Shown: piece by piece, positions 25,744 to 34,434 of the stretch
Layout of the letters: every line of letters begins with the position of its first letter
Position numbering within the stretch: position 1 is the first letter of the stretch
Source of the DNA: Gammaproteobacteria bacterium
Lineage (GTDB): Bacteria; Pseudomonadota; Gammaproteobacteria; Steroidobacterales; Steroidobacteraceae
DNA length: 60,595 nt
Direction: 5' to 3'
NCBI GenBank assembly: GCA_028293745.1
Contig: JAQGOF010000070.1
Location: forward strand, 1 to 60,595
Position numbers and translations under genes: made by a program
Notes under the pieces: model-generated
The model's input: the letters and a program-made list of their open reading frames with translations, nothing else
Told to the model about the DNA's origin: nothing
The model's database searches: none

Positions 25744-26703
25744 TCACAACCATTCTTCGACGAAGTAACGTGGCCGCCGCTTCGCTTCCGAATACAGCTT
25801 CGCGACGTACTCTCCCAGGATGCCGATGCTCAAGAGTTGGATCCCGCCGAGGAAGTACACAGGAATGACCGACGAAGTCCAGCCGGGAATGGCCAACGTT
25901 GTAAAAAGCTTGACCCAAAGCACCCACATCATCATTGCCACACTCAGAAATGATACGAGCACACCAAGCACCGCAATCACCCGCAATGGGAAAGCGGTGA
26001 ATGAGGTAACGCCGTCCGCAGCCAGCGCCAGCATTTTGCGCAACGGGTATTTCGATTCACCCGCGAAGCGCTCGGCGCGGTCATACAACACACTGGTTGA
26101 CTTGAATCCGATGAGCGGAACGAGACCGCGCAGGAACAGATTGACTTCGGAATACTGCTTCAACGCTTCTATGGCGCGGCGACTCAGGAGCCGGAAATCT
26201 GCATGATTGTGCACGATGCGAACGCCCAACAGCGCGAGCAGGCGGTAGTAGCTCTTGGCGCTCACGCGCTTGAGAAATGTATCGGCCGTTCTCTTCCTGC
26301 GAACTCCGTAGACGACGTCATACCCGTTCCGGTATTCATCGACCATCGCTTCAATTGCCGCGAGGTCGTCCTGCAGATCGGCGTCTACGCTGACGATCGC
26401 GTCGCCCTCCGCAGTAAACAGCCCGGCGACGAGCGCGATCTGATGACCTCGGTTGCCCGACAATTTCAAACCGCGGACGCGCGCATCCTGGCGATGCTGA
26501 TCCCTGATCAACTCCCAGGTACGATCCTGGCTGCCATCATCGACAAGGACGATCTGGCTGTCAGCGCAAATTTTGCCGCTCTCGATCAAGAGGTCAAGAA
26601 GCGCACGCACGCGCCTGGCAGTTTCGGGCAGCACGTCCTGCTCATTGAAGCAGGGAACGACGATGGATAGTCTGGTGGGGGCTCCCGGGGTCGCGCGTAT
26701 CAC
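25744..26703 (-). CDS. GT2 polyprenyl-phosphate glycosyltransferase (GtrB-like)
   Basis: Transfers a sugar from a nucleotide donor to undecaprenyl phosphate at the inner face of the membrane. 319 residues: GT-A domain with SIVVPCFNEQDVLPE, VDDGSQDRTWE and VDADLQDD (the DxD-type metal site), then two transmembrane helices in the last ~90 residues. GTG start overlaps the gtrA stop (GTGA), so the pair is translationally coupled. GtrA/GtrB pairs normally decorate O-antigen or teichoic-like glycans, with a third GT-C enzyme. The GT-C-like gene at 27828 fits that role. Confidence 0.9.
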   Translation of the reverse strand: MIRATPGAPTRLSIVVPCFNEQDVLPETARRVRALLDLLIESGKICADSQIVLVDDGSQDRTWELIRDQHRQDARVRGLKLSGNRGHQIALVAGLFTAEGDAIVSVDADLQDDLAAIEAMVDEYRNGYDVVYGVRRKRTADTFLKRVSAKSYYRLLALLGVRIVHNHADFRLLSRRAIEALKQYSEVNLFLRGLVPLIGFKSTSVLYDRAERFAGESKYPLRKMLALAADGVTSFTAFPLRVIAVLGVLVSFLSVAMMMWVLWVKLFTTLAIPGWTSSVIPVYFLGGIQLLSIGILGEYVAKLYSEAKRRPRYFVEEWL

Positions 26704-27140
26704 TGCCCGTTCTCCGGCCGCACCATCGCGGCCAAGGGTTCAGCCGACGGCGCCGGAAATGCGAAGAACCTGGACCCGAGGTATGAGATCAGGGCATAGG
26801 GAACGACCCCCACCGCTTGCGCAACATAGCTGTTCACGGCGAACAGATAAAGCGCGGCACATACCAAGGCCAGATTGGCGCCATAGGCGACTATTGTCAC
26901 CAGTATGAAGCGGCTGATTGCACCGCGGTGTGGGCCTCTGAAGGCGAACGTCCAGCGCCGGTTCAACGTGTAACTGGTCGTGAGCCCGACGGCGTAACCG
27001 ACTAGGTTTGCCGCGACGTCCGGCGTCGCAAATACGTACTTCAGCACGTAGATGACCAGCAGACCTGCCAGAGTGTTGAGCACACCGACCAGCCCGAAGC
27101 GAACCCACGTCCAGCCTGGAACCCTAACTCTTGCGCGCAT
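26700..27140 (-). CDS. GtrA-family membrane protein (lipid-sugar flippase-like)
   Basis: 146 residues from ATG 27140 (an in-frame start at 27158 is also open), four hydrophobic segments. The family marks are the start RFGLVGVLNTLAGLLVIYVL, the loop TTSYTLNRRWTFAF and the final SRFFAF. GtrA proteins are thought to flip undecaprenyl-phosphate sugars made by GtrB. It overlaps the methyltransferase gene by 17 bp and gtrB by 4 bp. Confidence 0.88.
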   Translation of the reverse strand: MRARVRVPGWTWVRFGLVGVLNTLAGLLVIYVLKYVFATPDVAANLVGYAVGLTTSYTLNRRWTFAFRGPHRGAISRFILVTIVAYGANLALVCAALYLFAVNSYVAQAVGVVPYALISYLGSRFFAFPAPSAEPLAAMVRPENGQ

Positions 27141-27822
27141 AGACGTAATACTGCGCACCTATCGGCAGCCACTTCAGCGACTTCTCGAGGCGCCGGAGCG
27201 ATCGCAGGGCATGCGGGAAGAAAATCCGGTAACGCAGCATGCAGTCCGCAAATCGAGCGGCCCGTACGGCTGCCGCCAGTTGGCGCGGCTTCAACAGAAC
27301 AGCATTTTCGTCGAACGGACAAGTGTTTACGGCGTGCACTGTGAGCGGGTTGTAAGGGTTATGCTCGAAAATGACCAGCCCACCGCCAGGGCGGATCACG
27401 CGGTGGAACTCTTCGAGAAAGTGGGCATGTTCGGCGTGCGCAATGTGATGCAGAACGCACGCCACGAATACCAGGTCGAAACAATTGTCCGGAAACGGGA
27501 GTTGCGTGCCGTCGAAGTGCACGAAATTGGCCTCTCCGGCAAATGTCGCTCGACCGATTTCCAGGCTCTTGTTGGAGATGTCCAGACACGTGAGGCTGCA
27601 GCGCGGCACGTGCTTGCGAAAGTGCGCCACCGACGTCCCGACCCCAGCGCCGAAGTCCAGGATCGCGGGCTCGGTGGGGAATCCGCCGGCGGCGAGCAAT
27701 GCGGCTACATCCGCAACTTTGTACTCGGCAAAGTACTCCGGACCTTCACCCGACAATCGGATGTTATTCGCGTGCAGTTGCCGGTACTCTTCGGCGAACC
27801 GGTCGAATTCCGCTGCATCCAT
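27124..27822 (-). CDS. Class I SAM-dependent methyltransferase
   Basis: 232 residues. Motif I is AILDFGAGVGTSVAHF (about 53-68), motif II region LTCLDISNKSLEIG, then the Methyltransf_11 signature FDLVFVACVLHHI and RVIRPGGGLVIFEHNP. The N-terminal EFDRFAEEYRQLHANNIRLSG is a common start in this branch. Second gene of the four-gene membrane-glycan operon, 5 bp after the GT-C-like gene. Probably methylates a glycan or lipid-linked intermediate. Confidence 0.85.
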   Translation of the reverse strand: MDAAEFDRFAEEYRQLHANNIRLSGEGPEYFAEYKVADVAALLAAGGFPTEPAILDFGAGVGTSVAHFRKHVPRCSLTCLDISNKSLEIGRATFAGEANFVHFDGTQLPFPDNCFDLVFVACVLHHIAHAEHAHFLEEFHRVIRPGGGLVIFEHNPYNPLTVHAVNTCPFDENAVLLKPRQLAAAVRAARFADCMLRYRIFFPHALRSLRRLEKSLKWLPIGAQYYVYARKS

Positions 27823-29703
27823 CGCGTCTAGTTCCGGGAGCTGTTTGCAGCAGCGCGCGTTGCGCCGACCCGGCAGCTGCCCTTGTCGGTACTAAGAAGG
27901 GCCGCACTCTCGTTCTCGGCGACCGTAGTTGTGGCCACCCCAATGCGCTGCTGCTCAAACGGCTTGCTTACGAGGATGAAGTCGTATGTGCAGGCAACTT
28001 GCTGCCACTGGACGCGAGGTCGCGGCCAGTCCACGTACCAGTCTTCAGGTGGCGTGTATGGCCTGTGAATGTAGCGAAAGTATTTCATTGGGTTCCCGCC
28101 ATCACCGCTGAAAAGGCTGGGTATGACGCCGCCGCGGTCGGCAACGACATACGCATCAGCATGCTGAAATGGTTTCATCATCCAATCGGTACCATCTCGA
28201 GTATGCCCGAACAGCACGTAAGCTCCCCGGGGCACCGCACCGAGGAGGTCGCGCACCTGGGTCAGCGATCCGTCCTCCCGGTACAGATGTCTTGCAAGGT
28301 ACGCCAGATTGCCCATGACGAGGAGCGCGGCCAACGGCAGCGTGAGCGCGCTTCCGAAGCTTCGGCCCAGCGAGCCCTCTTCCCATAAACACAGAATAGC
28401 TATCACGCCGAATAGCGAAACCAACGCGAGCGGGCGCACGTCAATGTAATACGCGTCCGCCGTGGCGACCGGCAGCACCAGGTACATCCCGAGAAAGACC
28501 GCGGCAAGCAGGAACATCTCGAGAACAGCAGGCGCCTTCAGCTCGCTCAGTCGCAGCCGGCGACGTGCAGGCCAGATCACACACGCTGCCAGCAACACCA
28601 ATATCAACCCGTCTAATGAACGGTGGAACCGAAAAAACTCCCACCCGAGCCGGACGGCCTTTCCGTGCGGCGTGTCATATTTGTAAACCGCAGCTGCAAC
28701 GTCGCCCGCGGCCCGATAGTGCACAACGACACCGAAGTGCCATAAGGATACGGCAATGATCGGCGCTAACAGGCCAGCTTCGCGTCGCAACGAACTGGTA
28801 CGCAGCAAGAGCCTCAACAATCCGGACGCCCCAATCGTCGCGGCTGCGAAAATCAGTGTCGAAAGATGTGTCAGATAGCCCAGGACCACCGCGCCGCCGT
28901 AGGCCACGAAGAGACCGAGGGACCAGCTTCTGCGCAGCAGTTGCGCAAGTGCAAAAATGAGGAGAGTCATCGCGATGGCAAGCCGGAACTCAAAAAACCC
29001 CATGAGGAAAAACCAGTCGGTCGCCAGGAACATGCTCACGACGAGGAACATGGCGCGGGCGTCTGCCGCGATTCCCGCGACGCGCAGATAAAAAAGCATT
29101 GCGCAGGGCAGCGACAGCAACACAAGGGTCATCCACAGGGCATTGCCGCCTCTGTGGCCAAAAAGCTCGACCGCCGTCGCCAATATCAGGTCGCCCAGCA
29201 CATAGGGCACTGCGAGGAAGTGGTATTGGAATACGCCGCCGAAACGGGTTCCGTCGTGAAACATCAAATCAGCCATAGCAACCGCACGTGCGAGGTGATT
29301 CGGAGCATCCTGGAAGGGCATGGACGAGAGTCGCGACAGGACGGCAACATGGGCGCCGATCAGAATCACGCCCAGAACCCAGGCGAGCTTCCCTGCGGGC
29401 AATGAGCCTACAGTCCATTTGGTGACTGGGCTCGGCTTGCTGGCTGGGCTCGGCAACCCAACTGTCCCCGCGCTGGTTTGGTCATCTGCGCTCATCAATA
29501 TGCCTCCCATGGCGACGGCCACGGTCGCCTGAACTTCGACCCACGACGCCGAGTCTACGGCACGCCTCGGGGCACAGTCAGTGCTCAGGTCTTCTATTGC
29601 AGTCCAGGCTACGCTCGCCGCCCCGACGCTCGCAAAATGGCTTGGACTGAACCGCGGCGCGTGGCACCCGGACAGTCGGATGTTGTTCGCATGCGGTTGC
29701 CAG
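27749..29703. repeat. 36-bp imperfect repeat shared by two gene starts (27749-27784 and 29667-29703)
   Basis: Both segments read CGGATGTT(A/G)TTCGC(A/G)TGC(A/G)GTTGCC, with one indel and four substitutions in about 36 bases. On the minus strand both encode HANNIRLSG. The first is inside the methyltransferase N-terminus; the second is about 170 bp upstream of the chosen start of the GT-C-like gene, in the same frame. It looks like the leftover of a second methyltransferase gene or of its duplication. Confidence 0.5.
27828..29495 (-). CDS. GT-C-like polytopic membrane protein
   Basis: 555 residues from ATG 29495, which has an ideal GGGAGG seven bases upstream; the frame stays open to 29756 but that part has no support. 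About 12 hydrophobic helices, with a periplasmic first loop containing FQDAPNHLARAVAMADLM, the acidic loop typical of lipid-sugar-dependent glycosyltransferases (GT39/GT83-like). A ~170-residue soluble C-terminal part carries VLFGHTRDGTDW and YTPPEDWYVDWPRP. First gene of the operon with methyltransferase, GtrA and GtrB. Inference: it adds the lipid-linked sugar in the periplasm. Confidence 0.75.
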   Translation of the reverse strand: MSADDQTSAGTVGLPSPASKPSPVTKWTVGSLPAGKLAWVLGVILIGAHVAVLSRLSSMPFQDAPNHLARAVAMADLMFHDGTRFGGVFQYHFLAVPYVLGDLILATAVELFGHRGGNALWMTLVLLSLPCAMLFYLRVAGIAADARAMFLVVSMFLATDWFFLMGFFEFRLAIAMTLLIFALAQLLRRSWSLGLFVAYGGAVVLGYLTHLSTLIFAAATIGASGLLRLLLRTSSLRREAGLLAPIIAVSLWHFGVVVHYRAAGDVAAAVYKYDTPHGKAVRLGWEFFRFHRSLDGLILVLLAACVIWPARRRLRLSELKAPAVLEMFLLAAVFLGMYLVLPVATADAYYIDVRPLALVSLFGVIAILCLWEEGSLGRSFGSALTLPLAALLVMGNLAYLARHLYREDGSLTQVRDLLGAVPRGAYVLFGHTRDGTDWMMKPFQHADAYVVADRGGVIPSLFSGDGGNPMKYFRYIHRPYTPPEDWYVDWPRPRVQWQQVACTYDFILVSKPFEQQRIGVATTTVAENESAALLSTDKGSCRVGATRAAANSSRN

Positions 29704-29896
29704 TCGGCCGGATTCGCCGTTAGTCCTGACAAGGCAGGCGAGTTGGCGCTGTCCATGGCTCAGATGCGTTGCGCGCCACGCCCGCGCCGCTGATTTGTCA
29801 CCGATCTATAACCGCTGCAATAAGCGCGTCTTCTCATATCCTCATCGCAATTACGTATTTGCCAGCCGACCCGCAGGAGCGGATCGTGGCGTTCTG

Positions 29897-30742
29897 ATGA
29901 ATGCCGTAATCGATGAGCCTGCTGTCGATCAGTCGACAGATGTTGCGGCGGTGTTGAACTACACCCGCAACACCGGCGTGCGGCCGGTGAACTACACATT
30001 TGACCCACCCCCGGGCGTGCCGCGAAACAGCGGTGAAGTTGATCCGCGAACGGTCACGATCCGTGACGCCCGGCCGATGACTGGACTCGGGCTTGACGCG
30101 AGCGGTTTCGAACTGATCCCCCATCGAAGCACGCTCGCTGACTGGCCGTCGTTTCAGAGCTCCGAACTCGTGACAGCGGTCGATTACCCCGAGGTCGACG
30201 CCGCCCTCAAGGCGCGAACCGGCGCTGAAAAGGTCATTATCTTCGACCACACGCTTCGCGACAGCACGGCGGAGCCGGGTCGGGCATCCCTGCGGGAGCC
30301 GGTCCGTCGAGTACATGACGATCAGACTCTGCAGTCGGCTCCCGACCGGGTGCGCAAACATCTGCCGCCAGAGGAGGCGGCTTGGCGACTGCAGCGGCGG
30401 TTTGCAATTCTCAATTTCTGGCGCCCGATCGGCGGTCGCGTGTTGCAAACACCGCTGGCGGTGTGTGATGCGCGTACCATTGATCCAGAGGACCTCCTCC
30501 CGAGCGACCTGGTGTATCCGGATTGGACGGGTGAGACCTACGCCGTTGCCTTCAATTCACGCCACCGGTGGTACTGGTACCCTCGCCAGACGCCCTCCGA
30601 AGCCACGCTGCTCAAAATCTACGATTCGGCTACGGATGGACGAGCCCGGCTGACGGCACATAGTGCGTTCGATGATCCGAGGAGTCCGCCCAACACCCCT
30701 GCCCGCCGCAGCATCGAGCTGCGTTGCCTGTTATTCTGGTGA
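29897..30742 (+). CDS. CmcJ/NvfI-family oxidoreductase
   Basis: 281 residues from ATG 29897. The family is Fe(II)/2-oxoglutarate-type in its studied fungal members (NvfI) and was named for cephamycin CmcJ. Visible signatures: LNYTRNTGVRPVNYTFDPPPG at the start, RVHDDQTLQSAPDRVR (metal-binding H-x-D) near the middle, FAILNFWRPIGGRVLQTPLAVCDA, and WYWYPRQTPSEATLLKIYDS with AHSAFDDPRSPPNTPARRSIE at the end. Stand-alone gene, 400 bp from the divergent membrane-glycan operon. Substrate unknown. Confidence 0.82.
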   Translation: MNAVIDEPAVDQSTDVAAVLNYTRNTGVRPVNYTFDPPPGVPRNSGEVDPRTVTIRDARPMTGLGLDASGFELIPHRSTLADWPSFQSSELVTAVDYPEVDAALKARTGAEKVIIFDHTLRDSTAEPGRASLREPVRRVHDDQTLQSAPDRVRKHLPPEEAAWRLQRRFAILNFWRPIGGRVLQTPLAVCDARTIDPEDLLPSDLVYPDWTGETYAVAFNSRHRWYWYPRQTPSEATLLKIYDSATDGRARLTAHSAFDDPRSPPNTPARRSIELRCLLFW

Positions 30743-30879
30743 CCTCCGTTTGACGACCGCTGTCCAGCACCGTCCAGAGGTGGACACGGCCCTATCTCCA
30801 ACGAGGAGTGATCCTGCGAGCATGATCGAGAGCAAGGTCGATGCCATGCGACAGCTCTCCCATCTGGCGCGGAGGAAAT

Positions 30880-31608
30880 ATGGCCCTTCACCTGCATTAT
30901 TGGCCCACACCCAACGGTAAAAAGGTCACGATTTTCCTGGAAGAGGCGAACCTCCCCTACGAGGTGATTCCCTGCAATATCGGCCGCGGCGATCAGTTCG
31001 AGCAGCCGTTCCTGAAGATCAACCCTAACAACCGCATGCCCGCGCTGGTGGACACCGAGCCCCTGGGCGGAGGTGCGCCGATCAGTGTGTTCGAATCCGG
31101 CGCCATTTTGTTTTACCTGGCCGAGAAGAGCGGCCGCTTCTGGCCCCAGGAACCGCGCAAGAAGTATGAAGTCATGCAGTGGGTCATCTGGCAGATGGCC
31201 AACCAGGGACCCAAGATCGGCGAATACGGCCATTTCAAACGGGCGAGCGCCAAACACGGCGACCTGAGCTACGCGGTGCGCCGCTTCAACGACGAGACCA
31301 ACCGGCTCTATGGCGTACTCAACAACCGCCTCTATGACCGGCCTTACCTGGCGGGCGATGAATACACCATTGCGGACATGATCTCTTATCCGTGGACGGT
31401 GAACTGGCAGGGACAGGATCAGGACATCGGGGAGTTCCCCTACTTCAAGCGTTGGTTCGAAGAAATCAGCAGGCGCCCTGCCGTGCAGCGCGGGCTGGCT
31501 ATCGGGAAGGACTTCTCGAGCGATCCGTCCACTCTGCCGCCGGAGGAAGTCGCGCGCCGGGAGAAGTTGCTCTACAACCAGCGGGCGCGGCCCGTACCGA
31601 TGCGCTAA
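30880..31608 (+). CDS. Nu-class (YfcG/YghU-like) glutathione S-transferase
   Basis: 242 residues from ATG 30880, preceded by GGAGGAAAT. Thioredoxin-fold N-terminal domain begins HYWPTPNGKKVTIFLEE, with Thr10 and Asn12 in the position that binds glutathione disulfide in YfcG. INPNNRMPALVD is the cis-Pro loop, followed by SVFESGAILFYLAEK. The helical C-terminal domain has DRPYLAGDEYTIADMISYPW. Such proteins act as disulfide-bond reductases in the cytoplasm. The next 310 bp (31609-31919) show no gene. Confidence 0.9.
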   Translation: MALHLHYWPTPNGKKVTIFLEEANLPYEVIPCNIGRGDQFEQPFLKINPNNRMPALVDTEPLGGGAPISVFESGAILFYLAEKSGRFWPQEPRKKYEVMQWVIWQMANQGPKIGEYGHFKRASAKHGDLSYAVRRFNDETNRLYGVLNNRLYDRPYLAGDEYTIADMISYPWTVNWQGQDQDIGEFPYFKRWFEEISRRPAVQRGLAIGKDFSSDPSTLPPEEVARREKLLYNQRARPVPMR

Positions 31609-31919
31609 GTCGGAAGATGCTTCCGGCCCAGGTCTGGAAAGACCTTCGAGACCTTGCTAGAAGGCACCGTGTCCGAAGTCGTCGAGATCGGGCAGCGCCA
31701 CAAGCAGGAGATGACGACCGTCATTGCGAGCCTGTTGCCTGCATCGACACAGCGCAAACCGGATACGGAAGCGCCGGATTCTCTGGCACCCATCATGTCG
31801 AGACGGCAACGACTGCGATTTAATTTCGGCGGAGTCTCGCTACTGCTGGGCGATGGTTTCTGCCCGATTCCCAAGCGCGGCCATTGCACCGGGCAGTCGC
31901 TTCGCTCCGCGGACTCATG

Positions 31920-31937
31920 TATCTTCCGTGTAAGATA
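31920..31937. promoter_or_regulatory. Palindromic operator, copy 1 (MFS-marR)
   Basis: TATCTTCCGTGTAAGATA: left arm identical to the consensus TATCTTCC, right arm one change. It ends two bases before the first possible start of the MFS gene, so a bound repressor would also block the translated start region. Confidence 0.7.
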
Positions 31938-31939
31938 CT

Positions 31940-33205
31940 ATGCGGACCACACATCGGATGCTTCACCCGGGGCGCAGCTCCTCTTTGAGCCGTTGGTGGA
32001 CAGTTCTGGCAGGAGCGGTCGGGTGCGCAGTTGGCGCCGGTGTTCTCGTCATTTACACGTTCGGTATGTTCGCCTCCGCAATGGCAACGGAGTTCGGATG
32101 GTCCCGCTCGGTGTACGCAAATTCACTGACCATCTTCCTCATCGCATCGGGCACGGGGAGTCTGGTGCTGGGCCCCTTGATCGACCGATTCGGAGTGCGT
32201 CGCCCGTGCGCCGCACTCGTGACGGTCTTCGGGCTGAGCGTCGCATCGCTGGCATTCATTCCGGCGAGCCCGTCGCTGCTGTACGTAATCTTCGGAGTGA
32301 TTGGCCTGTCCGGCTCCGCCGCAACCGCGATGCCCTACGCGGTCGCCATCAGGTCCCTGTTTGATCGCGACCGCGGTATGGCGCTCGGCCTTGTCAATTT
32401 GGGTAGCGGCCTTGGCTCGGCCGTAGCTCCGTTCTGCGCGAGCGTTGTCGCCGGAACGGTGGGATGGCGCGGAGGATTTCTCGGAGTCGGCCTCGCAGGA
32501 CTGGCCCCCGTCTTCGGCTTGCTGTTCCTGTTGCGGGAACCCGACCGCGCCCTGCACGGCGAATGGACTTGGTCACCGGGCGGCTCATGGCTCGCTCAAG
32601 TCAGTCGCCCCACCTTCTGGCTGATCGCAATTCCGATCGCCGGCATATCCATCGCCACATTTGGTGTACTAGGAACCATGGTTCCCCTTCTGCGCGACCG
32701 TGGAATCGGGGCAGCATCCATCGCACTGATCATGTCCTGCACAGGCGTTTCGTCCTGGGTGGCGCGCCCGATCGTCGGATATACGCTGGACCGTTTCTTC
32801 GGACCGTTCGTCACGGCGACAACGTTCGCCTCCGCGATTTTCGGCCTACTGCTGCTCGTAGCGACCGACGGCGTGGCGGGAGTTGTCGCCGCCGCGATTC
32901 TGATCGGATTTGCCTTAGGGTCAGAAGGAGATCTGGTGACGTTCCTGGTGAGCCGCTACTACGGGCAGGCGGTCTACAGCCGCGTCCTGGGCGCGATCTG
33001 GGTGACCTGGGCCTGGGGCGGCGGCATCGGCACATTTGCGGCCGGCGCCAGCTACAGGGCCTTTGGTTCATATACCCCGGCACTCATCGTGTTTGCAGTG
33101 CTCCTGAGCATCTGTTCGATAGTAGTTTGCCGATTGGGCCCCTACGAATATCCTCCGCATGCCGCAGAACCGCCGCCTTTCTCGCCGGCGAGGGCCAAGG
33201 GGTAA
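31940..33205 (+). CDS. MFS transporter (probable organic-acid/aromatic uptake)
   Basis: 421 residues, about 12 transmembrane helices. MFS signature between helices 2 and 3 is LGPLIDRFGVRRP, and GDLVTFLVSRYYGQAVYSRVLGA in the second half is the usual motif of the monocarboxylate/OFA-related branch. ATG 31940 is used; ATG 31958 is an alternative, and neither has a clear ribosome site. It is the first gene after operator copy 1 and is followed eight bases later by marR, so transporter and regulator are co-transcribed and probably autoregulated. Likely imports the island's substrate across the inner membrane. Confidence 0.87.
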   Translation: MRTTHRMLHPGRSSSLSRWWTVLAGAVGCAVGAGVLVIYTFGMFASAMATEFGWSRSVYANSLTIFLIASGTGSLVLGPLIDRFGVRRPCAALVTVFGLSVASLAFIPASPSLLYVIFGVIGLSGSAATAMPYAVAIRSLFDRDRGMALGLVNLGSGLGSAVAPFCASVVAGTVGWRGGFLGVGLAGLAPVFGLLFLLREPDRALHGEWTWSPGGSWLAQVSRPTFWLIAIPIAGISIATFGVLGTMVPLLRDRGIGAASIALIMSCTGVSSWVARPIVGYTLDRFFGPFVTATTFASAIFGLLLLVATDGVAGVVAAAILIGFALGSEGDLVTFLVSRYYGQAVYSRVLGAIWVTWAWGGGIGTFAAGASYRAFGSYTPALIVFAVLLSICSIVVCRLGPYEYPPHAAEPPPFSPARAKG

Positions 33206-33213
33206 ACATAGGC

Positions 33214-33750
33214 ATGGGAACCAAGGGCATTACCGCCAAAAGTCACGTAGAAGACGTTATCGAGTCCTGGCGCCAGGAGCGACCCGACCTCGACCTCGGC
33301 GACTTCCTGACCGCAATAATCGCCATGCGCCTGGGACGCCAGGTCGACGACAAATACGACCGCTTCTGTCGCGAACGCTACAAAATCAGCGGCGCGGATA
33401 TGCGGGTCCTTTTTGCTCTGCGACGGGCGGGAAAGCCATACGCCCGCAGACCGACAGATCTATTCCGAGCGCTGCTCGTGACCTCTGGTGCGATCACCAA
33501 GCAGGTCGATCGGCTCATTCAGCTCGGGCTCGTGGTGCGGGAGACCGAAGAGAGCGATGACAATGCACGCTTCCGCATCCAGCTCACTCCCACCGGACTG
33601 CGAATAACCAACCAGGCGACCGAACTTCTGAGCACGCGGTCTCCAATCGCGCCAGGTTTACGCGCACTGAGCCGCTCCGAGCGCGCAACACTGGAACGAC
33701 TTCTACCGAAAGTGCTCATTGCAATTGAAGAGGCAGAAGACGAAACGTGA
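33214..33750 (+). CDS. MarR-family transcriptional regulator
   Basis: 178 residues from ATG 33214. The winged helix is visible: GADMRVLFALRRAGKPYARRPTDLFRALLVTSGAITKQVDRLIQLGLVVRETEESDDNARFRIQLTPTGLR, where LLVTSGAITKQVDRLIQLG is the recognition helix and the DDNAR wing follows. Long helices flank it for dimerisation. Only regulator in the island, so it is the prime candidate for binding the six palindromes. MarR proteins bind 16-20 bp inverted repeats and release on an aromatic or CoA-ester ligand. Confidence 0.9.
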   Translation: MGTKGITAKSHVEDVIESWRQERPDLDLGDFLTAIIAMRLGRQVDDKYDRFCRERYKISGADMRVLFALRRAGKPYARRPTDLFRALLVTSGAITKQVDRLIQLGLVVRETEESDDNARFRIQLTPTGLRITNQATELLSTRSPIAPGLRALSRSERATLERLLPKVLIAIEEAEDET

Positions 33751-33775
33751 ATCTCAACCGGAGAAGAGGTGAACG

Positions 33776-34285
33776 ATGACAACAGCGTTCCAGCCGTGTT
33801 GCGCAGACCGCGTCGTTGTGATCACGGGAGCCGGCCTGTTCGGCACGCCCTGCTATCTGACATACGGGCTCACAAAGTCGGCCGTCGCGTATTTTGTCCA
33901 GGCGGCCGCCGCTGAACTCGCGCCGCTGGCCATCCGCGTAAACGGGATTGCTCCGCGTGCCGACACCCGGATGATGGGCGATGCAACACGCGCGCTGCAC
34001 GCAGCGGTCGGCGATGCTGGGCTTAACGCGGTCTTTCGCGCCGTTGGAACGGCACCCCCATCGGCAGCGGCCAGACAGTTGCCAGAATCGGTCGCGCCGC
34101 TTGCCGTCTGGTTGATCAGCGACCGGTCACGCGACGTCACGGGACGTATCTTCGGAAGCGTCGCAGGCCGATTAAGCATTCTTGAGGGCTGGCGGGAAAT
34201 TACTGCGCGCCAACTTGCGCCGGATCACAGTGTCGCCGAGGTCGAGACCGTGTTGCGCCCCTTGCTCAGCGTATCGGCGGCGTAG
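33776..34285 (+). pseudogene. Internally deleted short-chain dehydrogenase
   Basis: 169 codons. The first strand and start of the cofactor motif (DRVVVITGAG, residues 11-20) jump directly to the active-site segment YGLTKSAVAYFVQAAAAELAPLAIRVNGIAP, with Tyr30 and Lys34. A normal SDR has about 130 residues between these, including the rest of the nucleotide fold and the catalytic Ser. The reading frame is intact across the junction. The C-terminal half looks complete (VAPLAVWLISDRSRDVTGRIFG). It cannot fold as a working SDR. It follows marR by 25 bp. Confidence 0.75.
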
Positions 34286-34326
34286 ACTACTTCGCGACTG
34301 CCTCCTTCTCGCTCGTACGGCAGTGT

Positions 34327-34431
34327 TCATCGACCGACAACGAGCCGGCCGTCGAAGCCTTCGCGGCGGAGGGCCTCTACTGCCGTCGCCGCTGCCTGGC
34401 CTGCGCCCACAATCGCAAACAGCGTGGTCAC
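34327..34431 (-). pseudogene. N-terminal stub of a Rieske-partner ferredoxin reductase
   Basis: GTG start at 34431, four bases after the Rieske stop. It reads TTLFAIVGAGQAAATAVEALRREGFDGRLVVGR, the FAD-binding start (GxGxxA) of ring-hydroxylating-oxygenase ferredoxin reductases, and stops at TGA 34327-34329. Directly past the stop the same frame gives TLPYERE, the remnant of the family's PYERPPLSK motif, and then nothing further. The stub abuts the end of the deleted SDR, so one deletion or rearrangement probably truncated both genes. Confidence 0.75.
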
Positions 34432-34434
34432 CCG

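Noticed and set aside
29496..29756. 87-codon N-terminal extension of the GT-C-like gene
   Set aside because: GGGAGG is ideally spaced before ATG 29495 and the extension looks like a decayed methyltransferase start.
31654..32364. 236-codon plus-strand ORF overlapping the MFS gene
   Set aside because: Different frame from the clear transporter; the part before 31940 has no recognisable sequence.
32811..33083. Arg/Ser-rich ORFs throughout the window on strands opposite to real genes
   Set aside because: Typical GC-rich shadow frames; no ribosome sites or family motifs.
32464..33213. N-terminal extension of the MarR gene
   Set aside because: Out-of-frame shadow of the MFS gene; homology to MarR starts only after ATG 33214.
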